A model generated the notes under the pieces. That model saw nothing but the letters and a program-made list of their open reading frames with translations. It was not told the origin of the DNA and did not search any database. Both the position numbers and the translations under genes were made by a program. Positions 23,991-38,700 of a stretch of 64,000 nucleotides of DNA are shown here, piece after piece. The first letter of the stretch is position 1; every line of letters begins with the position of its first letter. Origin of the DNA: Scatophagus argus (taxonomy: Eukaryota; Chordata; Actinopteri; Scatophagidae); the NCBI RefSeq assembly GCF_020382885.2, contig NC_058498.1:7104501-7168500 (forward strand), in the 5' to 3' direction.

Positions 23991-26137
23991 TGTGTTAGCC
24001 AAATCTTAGTGCGCTGCAGTAATGGATCATGAATGCAACATAGTTTATGCTGGGCCAATTAGATAATTTCAGTACAACTATATGCCTCTATGACCAATAT
24101 GCTGGGGACACTGTCTAAGAGTTGGCAACTGCAGGTCGCCCCCATGAACGTTACAACTGTCAACTGGGTGTCATTTCCCATCATCTCTAATTAAGGTTAT
24201 TAATATTATTATTATTTTAACGGTGGGCAACTGGTTATACTTCAAAGATTATATAAAGTACAGCCAAGTGAATCTACCGGTGTATAACTTTAATGTTTTG
24301 TGCTCGTTCTGAATCATCGTTTGCAAGGTCCGTTCCTTAAAACTGAAACCATGCCACCAATAGGTTTAGTGGTGTAAACTGGGTGAAGTGAGCCAGCTTT
24401 CTGACACTGCTCAGCTTTTGTCGCAGTCATCTGTCTAATCCAATGATCTTGCTTCATGATGCAGGCCCCTGAGAGATGCATGTTAAATATTTAAAGAAAG
24501 AAAACCCAAGGAGAGTTTATTATTATTATTATTATTATCATAGCTTCATTTTCTGCCTACATGCCCTTTGTTGATGCTCTTCAAGTGCCTGTTAACTTGG
24601 TCTCGATCGCTCCACCATTAGCTCGAATACTTCAAACCGTTTGAGGAGGGAAGGCCAACCCTACTCAACGACAACCATCATCACAAAATACACAACAGCT
24701 GAAGCAACTAGAGCTAATTAATGTGACTTAACTACCACACATCACCTGAAGTTTCCTCTTTAAAACACAGAACCTAATCTCACAAAGCAAGAACATAAAC
24801 ACATGACCACCATCGTGGGGAAAAAACAGTGGCATCAAAATTTCTAGAGGGCTCGATTAACAGAAATGATAAAATGGCAACAGCCTACAAAGACATTAGA
24901 AAGTGAGAATCAGGGATGGAAGCCATTAAGACAATACTGGATATTCAGGCATCCCTATTAACACTTGTTTACCCAAAGGGGGTATGTTTTTTTTTTTTGG
25001 CGGGGTGGGTGGGGGGGGTTCCCCATCTGTGTGACCATGGCTAACAGAGCGCACACACACACCCCCCCCCCCACACACACACACACACTGCACGTCGCAG
25101 AAAAAGGCACTAGAGTGGGGCTGTTGCTAGCCGTAGAAAAGTAAAAGCGATATACATTCATAGCTCACAGGTCATCTTAACCGCAATCTGGGAATAAATA
25201 CACAAAATGCACTTGTAGAAAAATAAAATGTAAAAAAGCATGGCCCCTTTTTTCTTCTCATTTTTGGATTCTGGGAGACAATTATGGCTACTTTTTCACG
25301 GCTTTTTTTTTTATACCCCCACCGTACCCAGCACTTAGAAGGCAATTCGGGAGTGATCCTCCACTGCTCTGGCCGCGAGCAGTCGAGCCCTTTCATGCAC
25401 GCCAATATGGGAATAAGAAAGGAGGAGGGTGGAGAGGAGGGATGGAGTGGAGGAGGGGGGGGTTCAGTGGGAAAGGGGGAGCTGTTGGTAGGAGGTCAAG
25501 GCTCAGCTTTCAGTGCGAGGAAGTAAAGGGGGGGAAACTCAACAGAACATGTGTTTTCAAACGCTCAGACAACAGGGAAACCTCACCCGAACCACACACA
25601 CACACACACACACACACGTCTAAGAGTCTTCATGTACAGTGTTGAGAGTAAGGACCTGGGAGACAAACATGCGTGAATATGGGTACAATTATAACCCCCC
25701 CCTCAAGCAGCATTTAGCATTTATAAGCACTCAACATTTAATAAATGGATTATAAAATACTGTAATTGAGTTGCATGCAGCTATATGGATATTTGAAGTG
25801 TTTATTAATTTATTAATGTTCAGAACTTGTCATCAGTTATAAGTTCTCCTCTAAAGAAACCACAAGCCTCCACTGCCCACAGGAGAAGTTTAAGTTGTTG
25901 ACAAGTGTGTAAAAAAACAAACAAACAAACAAACAAACTTACAACTACATTAAAGTGAATTATAGACTATTTATTCAATGTTTACATACTGCTTAAAAAT
26001 GCTAAATGTGGAGCGTTGAGGTTAACCACTACCTGAATCTGTTTTTTTCCTTTTCTTTTTTTTGCCATGTGTGTGCGAGGAAGGAGGGAAACCAGCTGTT
26101 GTTTGTGCTCGAGCTTCACAAACAAAAGGGAAGCTTG

Positions 26138-26172
<35 letters not shown>

Positions 26173-26740
26173 GTATCAACATACACACACACACGACTCA
26201 AGAGTATGTCAAGAGAAATGAGCTCCAGCTGACAGCAGGGGGGAAGGGAACTGGAGTGTTCTGCAGAGTAAGGAGTGTGCGTGTGGAGGAGGAGGAGGGG
26301 GGAGGGAGGGATGGGAGGAGGGGAGGTATTGGCTTTGCAAAGGCGGGAGCGACATGAGTGCAGGAGGGTGAAGAAGGGGGTGTGGGGTGCATTCCATAGC
26401 TCTACACGGACTCAAAAAAGAAAAAGGAAGAAAAAAAAAAAGATGTGTAGTGAAAATCCTGACTGTAGACGGGGGGGTTCAGCTACTCCACTCCTCTGCC
26501 GCCCTGCCTTCCACACCTCCCCCTTCAGTTTCCTCCCCAGTGTCACCTGAAGGTGGTGCGTCTTCATGTGTGCTTGTGTTTGTTCATGTGTTTCTGTCTG
26601 CGTGTAGTTGTTCGACGGTTCAGTCAGGCCTGTTAGACAGCATGCGACAGGTGATAGCTGCTCATCCCGTGGCGAGTCTACCTCCTCTGCCGCCGCTGAC
26701 ATCCACACGCCGGGTTTCCCGCGTGGGTTTCAACTTCCTG

Positions 26741-29700
26741 TCACGTGGCCGTCGCCTCCAGGTAGCTCTGTAGTTTGCGGACAGTGGACTCGTCCAGTGA
26801 AAAGAGGTCAAAGTCAAAGGTGGTGTTGGTCACGTTGAAGTGGCCCGTCTCCTCGATCAGGTTGACGATCTGATAGAGGACAGAAAGAGAGGAGGACATA
26901 TTTGTCCTTCAGATCACATTACACTATAAAAAACAAAAAACAAAAACAACAATATATAAATGGTTCACAGTGTTACATTTCCAATACCACGCAGAATACA
27001 ATTTAATACCCGTTTCATGGTCCTGCCTGCAAAAATATGTAGATTTAACAGAAAACAGAAAATGAAAATGGCTGCTGAAATGAAACGTCACAGCAATCCT
27101 CAAAGTCACAGCAATCCTCACCCACAATCCTGTACATTTGGAAAATACTATCCCTGAGCTGGGACTTTTAGGGGGCTACATAATGTCTCTGGAAAGTAAT
27201 TTAGACCTTGGTCCCTGCAGTGGAAACACACTGGCCTCCTCTAAAGGTTCTGCACCACCTGGACATTGTTCCTGCGGTGGAAATGCGTCTTGTGACAGTG
27301 TTTACTACAGGTCAGATGGTGTTAATGCCCTGACAAAAAAAAAACAACAAGTGTTCAACAGCCACCTGCATTTACAATTCAGTTTATGTCTCCAGACAGT
27401 CTGCCATTCAACATTACTGCCTAATTTTACTAAAAAAAAAACAAACAAAAAAACTATCTACACCAGAGAAAACATTAAAAACTAAATATGCCAACTTTGT
27501 CCTTCAGATCACATTATTCATGAAGAAACTCCATATATTAAAAAAACTTTTCTAAAAGAAATGGTTCCCGTCACTCTCCTTACCATTCATATTACATTGA
27601 TTAAACAGCATTAATACCTTTTTCAGTACAATACTTTAATAACAGAACATGGCACAGTGTTTATCAAAACGAGGCTGCTATCAAGCAAAAAACACGAACA
27701 CACACCTGCTGTAGGACGTTACGCTCCCTTAAAGCCATCAGTCTGCGATGGAGGTCCACCAGCTCTTCTGTGTAAGCCTGCCGAGACAACAGCGAACATG
27801 AACGGTGTCGTACTGAAGATAAGCTTCTCAGTACAAGGAAAGCAGAGTCATGGGAATGTCACTTTGTAAGTAAAAGGCTAACTTCCCTACAAATGTGAGC
27901 AAAATTAAACATCTGTCATTAAAAATTCAACAGGCCATGACTTGTAATCCAGTGGGGGACGTTCCTAAAAGTAGAGAGAAAATAAGCAAGCCTTGCCAGA
28001 TAATCTCAATATCAAACCATCTGAGAGGGGATGGGTGGAGGCATTTCGGATTCGACACCACAGATGCGAGAAGAGAAGATGGAAGACGGCTGCTTACTGT
28101 AATCAAGTTGTATGCTGTTATGTGCTTTCATTGTTAATATGCATGCATCCTGTCTGTGGTCGAGAAAAAAACTGATTGACAACCTTACTTGCCTGCACAG
28201 ACATCTGACTGACACTCTGACTATCACTGTATGTTGTTTACAGCCCACTGAGACAACGTTGTGATTTTGGCTGACATAAATAAATTGACTGAAACCAAAA
28301 CATTGATGACAGCTTCTTTTTTTTTCCTGTTTTAGCAGAGAAACTCTCTGCTGTTCACCAATGGCAGATGTTTCATAAAACTGAGCATATGTTTTAATGT
28401 GAATCAGTCTTACAAGATCAGCTCACCACATTTCATCTGTACATAAATCATCTTGTTACAAAGAAAGAAACAAGAGATTAATTTCAAGGGTTCGTAGGCC
28501 AAAGTCTGTCTGCACATCTGGACCGATTCAGTGGCCAGCACTCCACAATGAGTTCATGAATGTACTATTATTGACAAAAACAGCATGCGTGTGTGAGGGT
28601 GAGAGTTAAAGCATAAAAAGTTTGATTTACCCTTCCTACCTTGTCGTATCCCTTCTTCAACACCTTCTCTGAGCGAAACGAGGAATCTGGACTCTTTCTG
28701 CCTGAAACCTGCAGGAAAGAGATCGGAGAAAGAGCAAAAGAGGGACAGGAGGAGAGAAATTACACAGAGAGGACACAAAGAAGAGACACAGAGGCAGTAA
28801 TATGAGACCACGAGAGTATCTGGGACAGTGATGACAGTTAATACAGCGGAAATGTAAGTGGGAACCTGATGAAGTCCATGTCTCATTTTTGAATGTCTTC
28901 AGGCCAGTCCGTGTCAGGTAGGAAGCTCAACATTAAAAATACAGCATGTTCTAAAATTTAAAAACTGAATAATGACTTAGACTATTTTTTCAATACTGTT
29001 TTGATAGTTTTGCTCAGATACAGGCTTCTCAAACACACAAAACTACTTTCTTAATTACTTTCATTCACAAAACCAAAAAAAGATCCACAACAAAATAATG
29101 CTTGAGGAAGTCAGGAATTATGTTGACAGCTGAACACTGCAGACTGTATTTACTCAACACTGCTAAGAATAAATAAGACGGCAATCAGTTGAGAATTTCC
29201 TAAACCACCCTGTTTGTTTTCTAATCACACTACTTCGGTTCTAAGGATTCCTTTTTTAATTCACACTGTAACAACCAAAACCAAAGCCATATACAGTTGT
29301 CTATATTTTACCATATATAGTTCTCTAAATTTATTTTATTTTTTATTTTATTCTTATCTCTGATTTTTATATTTAGCTAAGAGTTTATCTCATTATTTTC
29401 AAATAATTCCTTCCTCCTTAGTTGTTTGCAAACTGCCCTGTGTGCTGCTTCCCTACTTTATAAGCTGCTGGAAATCCAATTTCCCTGAGGGAGTCATCCC
29501 AAAGGGATCAATAAAGTCAAGTCTAAGTCTAATTCTGAAAAATCAGTTGAAGAATGATTTTAACAATGGTTTTAGCTCCTACACCAGCACAAGAGGGACT
29601 TTGAGTGGCCTAAGTATACAATGACTGGCTGAACACATGAGCCAAAGCCATACCACCAACCACCATTTTTTTAAAACCTGCAGGAAATGTTATCCATATG

Positions 29701-32700
29701 AACAACAGCTGGTTACTGTAGCCTTAAAGAAATGGAACAAAACAGAGAAATGCCTGTTAAATTACTGTTGGTGTATGTCGCGCAGAAGTAAAGTTTTCAT
29801 ACCAACCACAGGCCATCTTACATCACTTCAGCGCTCCTTATTGGCAGTGCAAATGCAAACAGGAAAAAAAGGCTCCTGAAGGTATGTGGTCCTGGGGATT
29901 CTCTGGGAGGAACTGCCCACTGAGGAGCTCCCCAAAGATCTGTTTGGTCCGAAAACGCCTAATGAAAACGGGCAGTAAAATGAGGTCTGTGTGACTCACT
30001 TTGTTATTGGAGGAGTTGTGTTTCTGCGGCGGCGGGGCAGGGTCTCGACTGGGGCTGTGCGAGCCGTCACTGCTGTCACTCTCGCTGTCCAGACTGAGTC
30101 TAGCAGGGCAACAGGGCGAGATCAGAGGTCAGTCACACTCGACACGACAAACTGTCACTATCTCCTCACTAAGCATTACATTTGGATGTGTACGTATGAG
30201 ATCAGAATGATCATTTCCTGTTAATACAGACAGATAGTTAGTAAAACAAATCGAAATTAGCAGCGAGTTTCATGTGGTGAGGGAAACTAAAATTTACAAA
30301 CCAGCAAGAGTAAACAACACTGAGAAGAGGCACGCAATGGGTGAGGTAGGAAGAGAAAGTTAAGGTGCCTAATCAGCATCACTACATGTTACACTGTATG
30401 ACGTGGGTCTAATAAAATCCCTGAGGCACTTGGTGTCAGTGTGTATGACAGTTTTGACAAACGTCAGATGTGTGATAAATGCCAGTTGAATAGTAGGGCC
30501 ACAATAAGCCATATAAATAGAAAAAGTAAAGATGCAGGTAGGAAGCTCCATTCACCTGACTTCATGTGCATTTTCCAAAACAAAAGCCTCACTATAAGGG
30601 CTGTAAATTTAAAAGACACAAACTCTCCTGCAGTAGTTTAACAGTTTATCATCTTAAAGCACTCAGCTGCTATTTGCATGACCACAGTGGAGGGAAAAGC
30701 ACCCTGATTTGCATTTTCTGTTGCAGATTCTCTGGAGGTTTGGTTAAAATCTTGGCTAATTTCACATGCACATAAACATAAGTAAGCTTTGACCATAGCA
30801 CAACTCTAAGCACCCGCATACTTCATAATATGACAAGGTGGACTCCACCACAGTCAAAGGAAAGACTGCAACACACAAAGTGAGTCTGAAGTAAATATAT
30901 GATGTAGTGTAACACTTGTTTGCCAGGGTTTACCATATGTGAACTTGCTTCAAAGTGCTGTCTGGGACCAGTGTTTTTAATAGACTGTCAAATATGTAAG
31001 GGGTCTTTAGGGAGACTGACCGAGAGTCACGATTGGGGGGGTTGGTTTTGATGGGTGTCTCCTCCTCTGAGCTGCTGTCGTCGTCATCCGACTCTTCTGA
31101 CTGGATCTCCTCCACCATGGATCGAAGGGGGCCTGGGAGGAGGACGACAGCAGTGTTCCACAAACTCCAATACTACTCACTTCAACAATCCAGAAAACTT
31201 TTAACACGCATATATTACGCGGTACATGAAAATGTTCTGCGATGAAACAAGATGAACGGACTCTCTACCTTGGCCTTGCTTCTGTCCAGGCTCAAAATCC
31301 GAATCTGAACTGGAGTCAGAGCTCGAACTGGAGTTGGAGGGACTAGAAGGGGCCGACTGCTATAGATGACAAAACAAAAAAGACAAAAGGAGAAGAAATG
31401 GGCCGATCAATGATGAGTTTACGATCACTACATCAGGTGATTATTGTGCCATTTCTGACTTCTGCAGTGCCACCACTTTCTTTGGACTCTTGGTCAAACA
31501 AAACAAGAAGTCTGAAGATGCTGGACTGAACTTTAAGCAATTTTAACAGGCACTTTCATCATTTTATGACACATTACAGACCAAGCGATTAATTGATTAA
31601 ACAACAAAATGATCATCAATTTAAGCAATGATAAAAATAATCCTCAGTTGCAGCCTGAATAACATTTTTGAACAGCATGACATCATAAAATCTATTCCTG
31701 AAAGAATAATTTCCACACTCTTCACATTTAAGACATACCTCTGACTTTGACGACGCTTCGTCCTCTGAATTTGACTCTTCTGACTCAGGAAGTTTCTTGG
31801 GCTCCTTCGGTTCCTGTGTTTCATTTTTGCTTTTGGTCCAACGACCTTTTTCCTTGGGTGGTTTCTTCTCTGCGTAGGGCTGGCTGGCTGCAGATGAGGA
31901 GGACACACGAGGAGAAGTTCCTGTGAAGGTCCCGCCGGTTGGCCCCTTTGGCCCCTCTGAGCTGCCCTTCTTCTGCTTCTTCGCACTGGGTTTGGGAGAC
32001 TCCACAGTGGACGGTCGTTTCCCCGGGGCTTTGGACTCAGTGGGCCCTCCTCCGCCTCCACCCCCACCACCCCCTCCGCTCCCCGCCCCCCCTCCTTTGG
32101 GGGACATGCCCTCCATCTTTGACTCCTTCAGGGTAAGCTTAGGCTCTTTGAAGGCAGCCTTGGGTAGGACCTTAACTTCATCTTTCACTTTGATCTCTGA
32201 CGGCTTTTTTGAAGAAGATGAGGAAGAGGAGGGGTCGCGGCCACTCTTGCTGCTTCCGTCCCGGTCGTTGTCTCCTTTTGACGTGACTTTGCTCTCCGAG
32301 TCTTTTCGGGGCCGTTCGCGGTGCTCCTTAGTCAGCTTGTGCGGTTTGGGTCCTTTGCTACTACCACCACTTCCTTCTTTGCTGGGTTCCTGGAAAGAGA
32401 AAACAACAGCACTTTGAGTGACAATGCAAGCCTCCAGCCAAGGGTTCAGAAACACAAAGATCTTGTCAAGATCTGGCCAGCCTAGTCTGCACTGTGGTAA
32501 CATTTACTGTGAACCAGATGTCAAATCAACAGCCATCAGTCATGCTAGCAGCTCTGAACAAAATTCTATAACCAGCATGCTAACATGCTGAGGTATAATC
32601 TTTATTATGTCCTCTATCGTAGTTTAGCACGTTAGTATTGTAACATTTGCTAATTAGCACTGCAGCATATCTGAGGTGGATGGTAATGTCAGTTTTACAG

Positions 32701-35700
32701 ATATCTGGTAGTAACAAAGGCTGTGCATGTCCACCACCTTCACTGGAGTGGCATGTAATAAAGCTGTCAGACACACCGATGCAGGTAGAGGTGGTATTTC
32801 CGCACTGTTCATCCACTTATCGGCAAGCAGGTTTTCAAACACTATTGAATCCGATGTGGAAAATTCCTGAGTGGAGTCTATTTTTCACCGTGAAAAATAG
32901 ACTCAATACAGACTGGAAGACTGGGGAGAGGGGCGATGATGTATGAGGTGACTTTTTCTGTGTCAGCAGATGGACACAGCTGGATGAAACCAAGACTGGT
33001 GCTGCTGCTCAGCACACGCCCACTCATGTCACAACAATAACGTGGACTGAAACAACATGTATTTCTACGTCAAAATGAAGGGGAATTTGCCACCAGCTTA
33101 ACTTTAAGTTTGGCACCAATGTTGGTCTTGTTTTTGTATATTACCTAAATTCTGCTGAAGAGACAGGAACAAACCAGTGCCGTTTCATTTCAGCCAAGCA
33201 TGGAGACCTTACAACTGTGCAGGTCTGTGAAAGATTGGTACCAAAACAATGGCAACAATGGAAAATGTATCGGGATCAGTTTCCTGTTTTCTACCAGTAT
33301 GTCCCCTTCTCCTGGCAAATACACTGGCTGAGTAATTCTGCATACATGCATACAGATGCTCAAAAACAGCTGGCAATGATTAGAAGCCTGAGTCAGCCTG
33401 TTCTGAAGACTGATTCAATGATTTTTGTAAGGGGAAAAAAAATGTCAAGTGACACTTTCTGGTTAAATACTCCAAATGAAATGAGCAACCTGAAAAGTAC
33501 TGGCGAGCAATTTAACCAACCTTTGACATATGAGAAGTCTTGGTCTTTTTGGGGTCTGAGAAGGCAGAGAGGGGGATGGTGGGGAGCATTGGGTAGTCTG
33601 GACTGGGCCTTGATACAGCTTCAGCCCCTTCTGGGACCACCAGTATCTGAAATTAAAGAGACAGGAGTTACAGAGTTGCTGAGTAGATTTTAAAAGCAAC
33701 CATACACTGTATACTGTAGATTCTCAAATGATGTGCAGTGCATGTATTTAGTTCGACTGAAAACAAAACAAGGGTTTTATAAAGCAAAAGGCTATTTTGA
33801 ACCATCCGTAAAAGTCTTGCTAAACCTTTCCCCAACTGTTAGTCATAGTTGTAGCACTTTCACCGCTTGAATGGCCATTAAACTCTCCCATTTGAATCAT
33901 CGGCTCAAAACATGAACAGATGAGTCAGAAAATATTGCTGTACATAAACGCTCCCATGTTACATTTCAAATACACAGACCAGAAAGCTCTGTTAAAGGTG
34001 GAGAAGAATATAGTGTGGCTGACTGTTCATCACTCTCACTCACTTTGTTAACAACGATTTGGTCTACACAGACAATATCCACGCCTGGTAGACTTAGTGT
34101 GAAAGTGTGAAAGTATAATGACTAACCAGCAGAGACAACATCGCCCTGAATTATTTATTATCATGTTACATCCTTTTTAGTACTTCCCTGCAGTGCATGT
34201 TTTCCAATAATTTCTGATGATACAAACAATTTAATTAAGAAGACCTGGATCGGATAAGAGCCATGAGATGGGTGGATGGATTAACTGATCCAAACTGATG
34301 ATTTCAAGTTAAGATTTTGCTAAAACAATGCCCATTCTGAGACAAGGAGCTTCGTCCATACTGTGACAGCAGTTTGCTGCAGGCCTGTCGGTGCTGACTG
34401 CAGCAAGACAAGAAAGGACTGAATAGCACGCATGGGATCCGGTGTCGCATGAAATCACACTTTAAGAGTTCAGCTGTAAGTGTTAAACATCTCAGCCTGC
34501 ACAGCCCGCAAATACAAAAACATCTAACAAACAATACAGACTTTTGCAGGGAAGAAAGAATATTTATATTTTTGATTTGCTCTTTAACGAGGAAACTGAA
34601 CTCTGTGAAAGATCTGAAATGGGAATTCAAAATTCCTACTTTGCAACACCATTTGAGAATTCATGTTAAAATGCTCTACGTGATAGCTGCAACTTCAGCA
34701 CAACTGTTGACTTTAGTATGGGCCATTGACTACAGTCACTCATGTAGCCACCAGTCCTGTCAACCAGGCAATCGGCGAGTGTCCAAGGCAGCCTCACCCC
34801 TCCAGCTTTGATCAGCTTTCTCCTGAATTCTTTGGTGGGGTTGTTGAAGGTGAGCTTCTCACAGCGCAGGTGGTTGACTGGTGGGTTGCCCTCCAAGTTA
34901 AGGAATAGGTCGTAGTTAAAACACACCTTTTTTGGCTCCTCCTGAAGGAAGACATGAGGATAAAGGCTCTTTTAACACTCCTGTAACAGCATGTGTGCCA
35001 CAAAGTACTTAATGTTTGTCTTCCTGTATTTCTGCCCCACATACCTTCACCTCTCAACACCTACATATTTCACAACAAAAGATAAAAGCTGAATGAATGA
35101 ACTGTCACCCTGGAAGTCAATTTAAAAAAAAAAAAAGGGACAGATATAGCTGGAGCCGGCACACTGATAAGAAACAACTGACATTCCTGAGAAAAGCTTT
35201 TATTAGCTGAGGAAAAGACACACAGAGATTTAAAAAACTCAAAATGTCCTCTTGTACATTTGATTAATGGCTGCTGATGTTCACACTCCTCTTGCTTGCC
35301 TTTAAATATTTTCGTCACAGATTTGTCCATTGTGTTTATGTTAATTGAACATAAGAGGAAGAAGTAACATTTTTGGGTGCAGTCCAAGTTTAATATTATA
35401 AGGAACTGCAGGAGCTAATGATACATTAATGTGCGCACACTGTACCTCTTCCACATCATCCTTATCTTTTAATGAGGGTTGAGTGGATTTTTTTCCCTTT
35501 GATTATTCATTTAAAAGATTTGTTGAAGACTTAAGGGGTCCAGTATAATAATGTGTGTTAATTTTATTTCTATCACTAATTTTGACTAACACAATCGCAC
35601 ATTTTGATTGGCTGAGTGGGTATACAGACAAAATCAAAGCAAAGCCCTTCTCAAAAACAAAATTGGTCAAAGTATCACTGCTTGCACTCACTTGCACTTA

Positions 35701-38700
35701 AGTAATTTACCTGCACTTAAGTTATCTGACTATTCTTCACTTTGGGCAATAATCTGATTCCTGCCCCATCATGTAATGCAATTTCCTGAAAACTTCCTAA
35801 TGTTTTTCTTTGCCCACAAAGCATAAATTTCATGTAATAAATACTGCATATCTACACAGAGAGGCCTGTCAACAGCCTCACAGTTTACTCCCTGTGTCCG
35901 GTCAATCTCACCTTGTTCTTGAAGTAAACCTCAATAGGCATGAGGAAGCCGGCGTAGCCCGATTCCTCCACTTTGTACGGAGGCTCCTTGCACACTGCAG
36001 ACAATCGTTTGTGATGTTAAGCTTATGAACAGAATGACATACGAAAATAACAACCAACTTCAAGCTATAACTGAATTACAAGAGGCAAATGATAAATGAT
36101 GTTACATTACTTGACTGTCTGCCTAAGGAAACCATATTCTCCCATGACTTATTCTTTCATGACTTTTGAAATGACTGACTGAACGTACAAGTCAATTAGG
36201 AGCTTTGTTTCACCACTTAGATGCGGATCAATTTTTGGTGAGGAAAGAGCATTGTGGAAAAAAAATGTGATGTCCACCATCTTGATTATTTATTTTTGTT
36301 TGTTTGTTTGTTTTTGGAGCCAGTAAAGACCATATTTGGTTGAGAGCGTAGCGTTTTGGGGGATACAACTTGATTAAACCTGACTGACAACCTGAGGACA
36401 CGTTGCAGTAGCAACTTGTCAACTACAAGACAGCCAGTACACTCTGCTTTATTGTCTTTTAATGGGACAATTAGACAGTTATTTACAAAATGAATATCAT
36501 GCTGTATTGCCTTAAAAGTAGCGACCATAAACTCATTGGGAACTCAAGTGGGGAAATGGTAATTTTCTCGAAAGCATTCACACAAATGGACTTCTGGATT
36601 TGCCCCCTGCTGGCGAGTAGAATGAATGCAAGTCTAAGACGAACATTTCAGACCAGGAAGCTCGATCAGTGGTCTGTATTAAATACCTACCACCCACCCA
36701 AAAAAAAAACAGTGCAAACAACCTGAATTAAGCACTATTACCCCCCCCCCCCCTAATGTTTCAATTCAGCATTCTCTTCTGACTTCTGCACAGTTTAAGA
36801 CGGAAACGCCGTTATCTCCCTGTCTTACCTCTCTTGGGTTTGGGGAAGCTCTCGTGCAGGCGGAAGACGACCTTATCTATAAAGTGCTGGATGTCTCCAG
36901 TCTCTGGGCCTCGGACAAACACCATCCAGTCGTGGGTGAAGCCTTCGGATGTCACCTTCTTTCTTAGCTGGGCTCTGTGGCCCAACTCCAGCTTCACCTG
37001 CACTGTGCACTAAAAAGGGACAGACGGGAACAAAAGAAGGCAAACATATTACTATACTAGACTATACTACACTATAACATACACAAACCAAAAATAGGTA
37101 AAATGTGAACTTCAAGGGCAGACTGACATTTATTGAGATCAAGTAACCGATGAGGATGCAGAGTGGAAACATTTGTCTGCTGTTATCTACACTTTGTAAA
37201 TATTGTGGTAAGCAGAGTAAGGTCAAATAAGAGAAGATTATTTTCTTCCTCCACTGAGCTTTTCAGACTTTAAACTGCATGTGGGTTTTCATGCGATACA
37301 ACAATTTTACGTGCAACTTTAAAAAAAATTTTTCCCCCTCAGATTTATGCTCATATAACCTACATGAGATCCCATAGATCTCACAAATACACCAGATCAG
37401 AAAAGGAGAGAACAGATTGATAACCTGAATTTAAGGAGGTCTCCTCTATCTTTCCTTGCCTATGAGAAAAACATTATCGTCGCAACTACAAAGAATTACT
37501 GTAATTCAAGCCAGTTTTACTTATATATTCCAAAAACAACAAATCACACATTTCGCTTTAGATGAGGAAAACCTCAAGAAAATTTTTTTTTAAATTAATT
37601 TAAAATTGTTTATTAATCTGCCTATGTTCTTCATGGTAAATCAATTCAGTCAGAAATCACAAGGTGACATCTTCAAATCACTTATTAAACTTTGGGTCCA
37701 GAAGTCAAAGGCATTCAGTTTATTCAGCAAAATTTCACCTTGACACTTCAGGCATTATGTATTAGGATGTTTTCTAAGAATTAAAATCACAAGTAAATGT
37801 TTCTTTAAAAAGTAGGGAAGAAAAACCTTATTCTAAAAAGCAAACAGATTGTTAACACGAACTTGCACAGATTTTCCCAACATGACTTCCCTTCCTGTCA
37901 CGTGACAACACTAAAACAACAACACTGCTCTTACTGCGATGTTGAGCTGAAACAACTGATTAGTCAATTAATTAAGTGGTTGTCGAATCACATTTTATTC
38001 CTAAAGCAACGTTAAACAGCAGAGTGACAAAGTGATTCACATGTGCCCAGAAAATACACCACAACAAAATACAAAAAGGAAGTCATTTTTGACACCACAT
38101 GCTCACCAGCTACAGCTGGTTACATATGTGAATGTGTGTTGTTTTCTTAGCCTTCGCTGATAAAAAAGAGGAATATATTTCAGTTCTGGACAGTGGTCAG
38201 ACAAAACACAACATCTGAAGAAATCACTTTGGACTGAACAGTGTTTTCTGGTTATTTAGACCACAAGATTAATGGGGGAAATGATCAGCAGAGCTGTCAG
38301 TAATGAAAACAACATAAAAAAAAATATATGATAGTCTTAAAAATATGATTCGCTGCTATAGATTAAACTACCCAGCCGGTTCCTGGTCCAATGTAAGAAC
38401 TTGCTATTTGTGCCTGTTTTATATAATCACAATGTGTATATCTTTGGACTGATGATCGGATAAAAGAAAAGAAAACAAAATTACTCCGGCCTTCTGGACA
38501 CTGCGATGGACGTTTCTGTTCTCTGATGTCTTACAGACCAGACGATTAATGAAAAAACTATTTCACAGATGAATTGGTGATGAAAATAATTGTTAGCTAC
38601 AGACTTCAAATCCTGGTCCCCTGCAGTTCCAGACTTCAGTGACTAAGACACCTTGTAAACTGAGGTTGCTTTTGAAATAAACACAAGCAGTGGGATTAAA

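Larger units (their letters stand above)
20302..26740 (-). other. mllt1 3' flank / possible long 3' UTR
   Basis: There are no coding exons. Contents are A/T-rich runs at 21.3-22.1 kb, a (GT)n array at 22,539-22,578, a promoter-like GC-richer patch at 23,280-23,800, a SINE at 23,799-23,990, a (TTA)n run near 24,514-24,538, CA repeats at 25,592-25,617 and 26,139-26,168, and G-runs on the + strand at 25,402-25,520 and 26,283-26,340. How much of this is transcribed as mllt1 3' UTR is unknown. Confidence 0.45.

Noticed and set aside
31923..32417. 164-codon open frame on the + strand, including a poly-proline run
   Set aside because: It is the exact antisense of the large mllt1 exon 6. The poly-proline is the complement of the poly-glycine codons, and the - strand frame matches ENL along its length.
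33217..33693. 158-codon + strand frame
   Set aside because: It spans an mllt1 intron and the antisense of exon 5; the part over the exon mirrors ENL codons.
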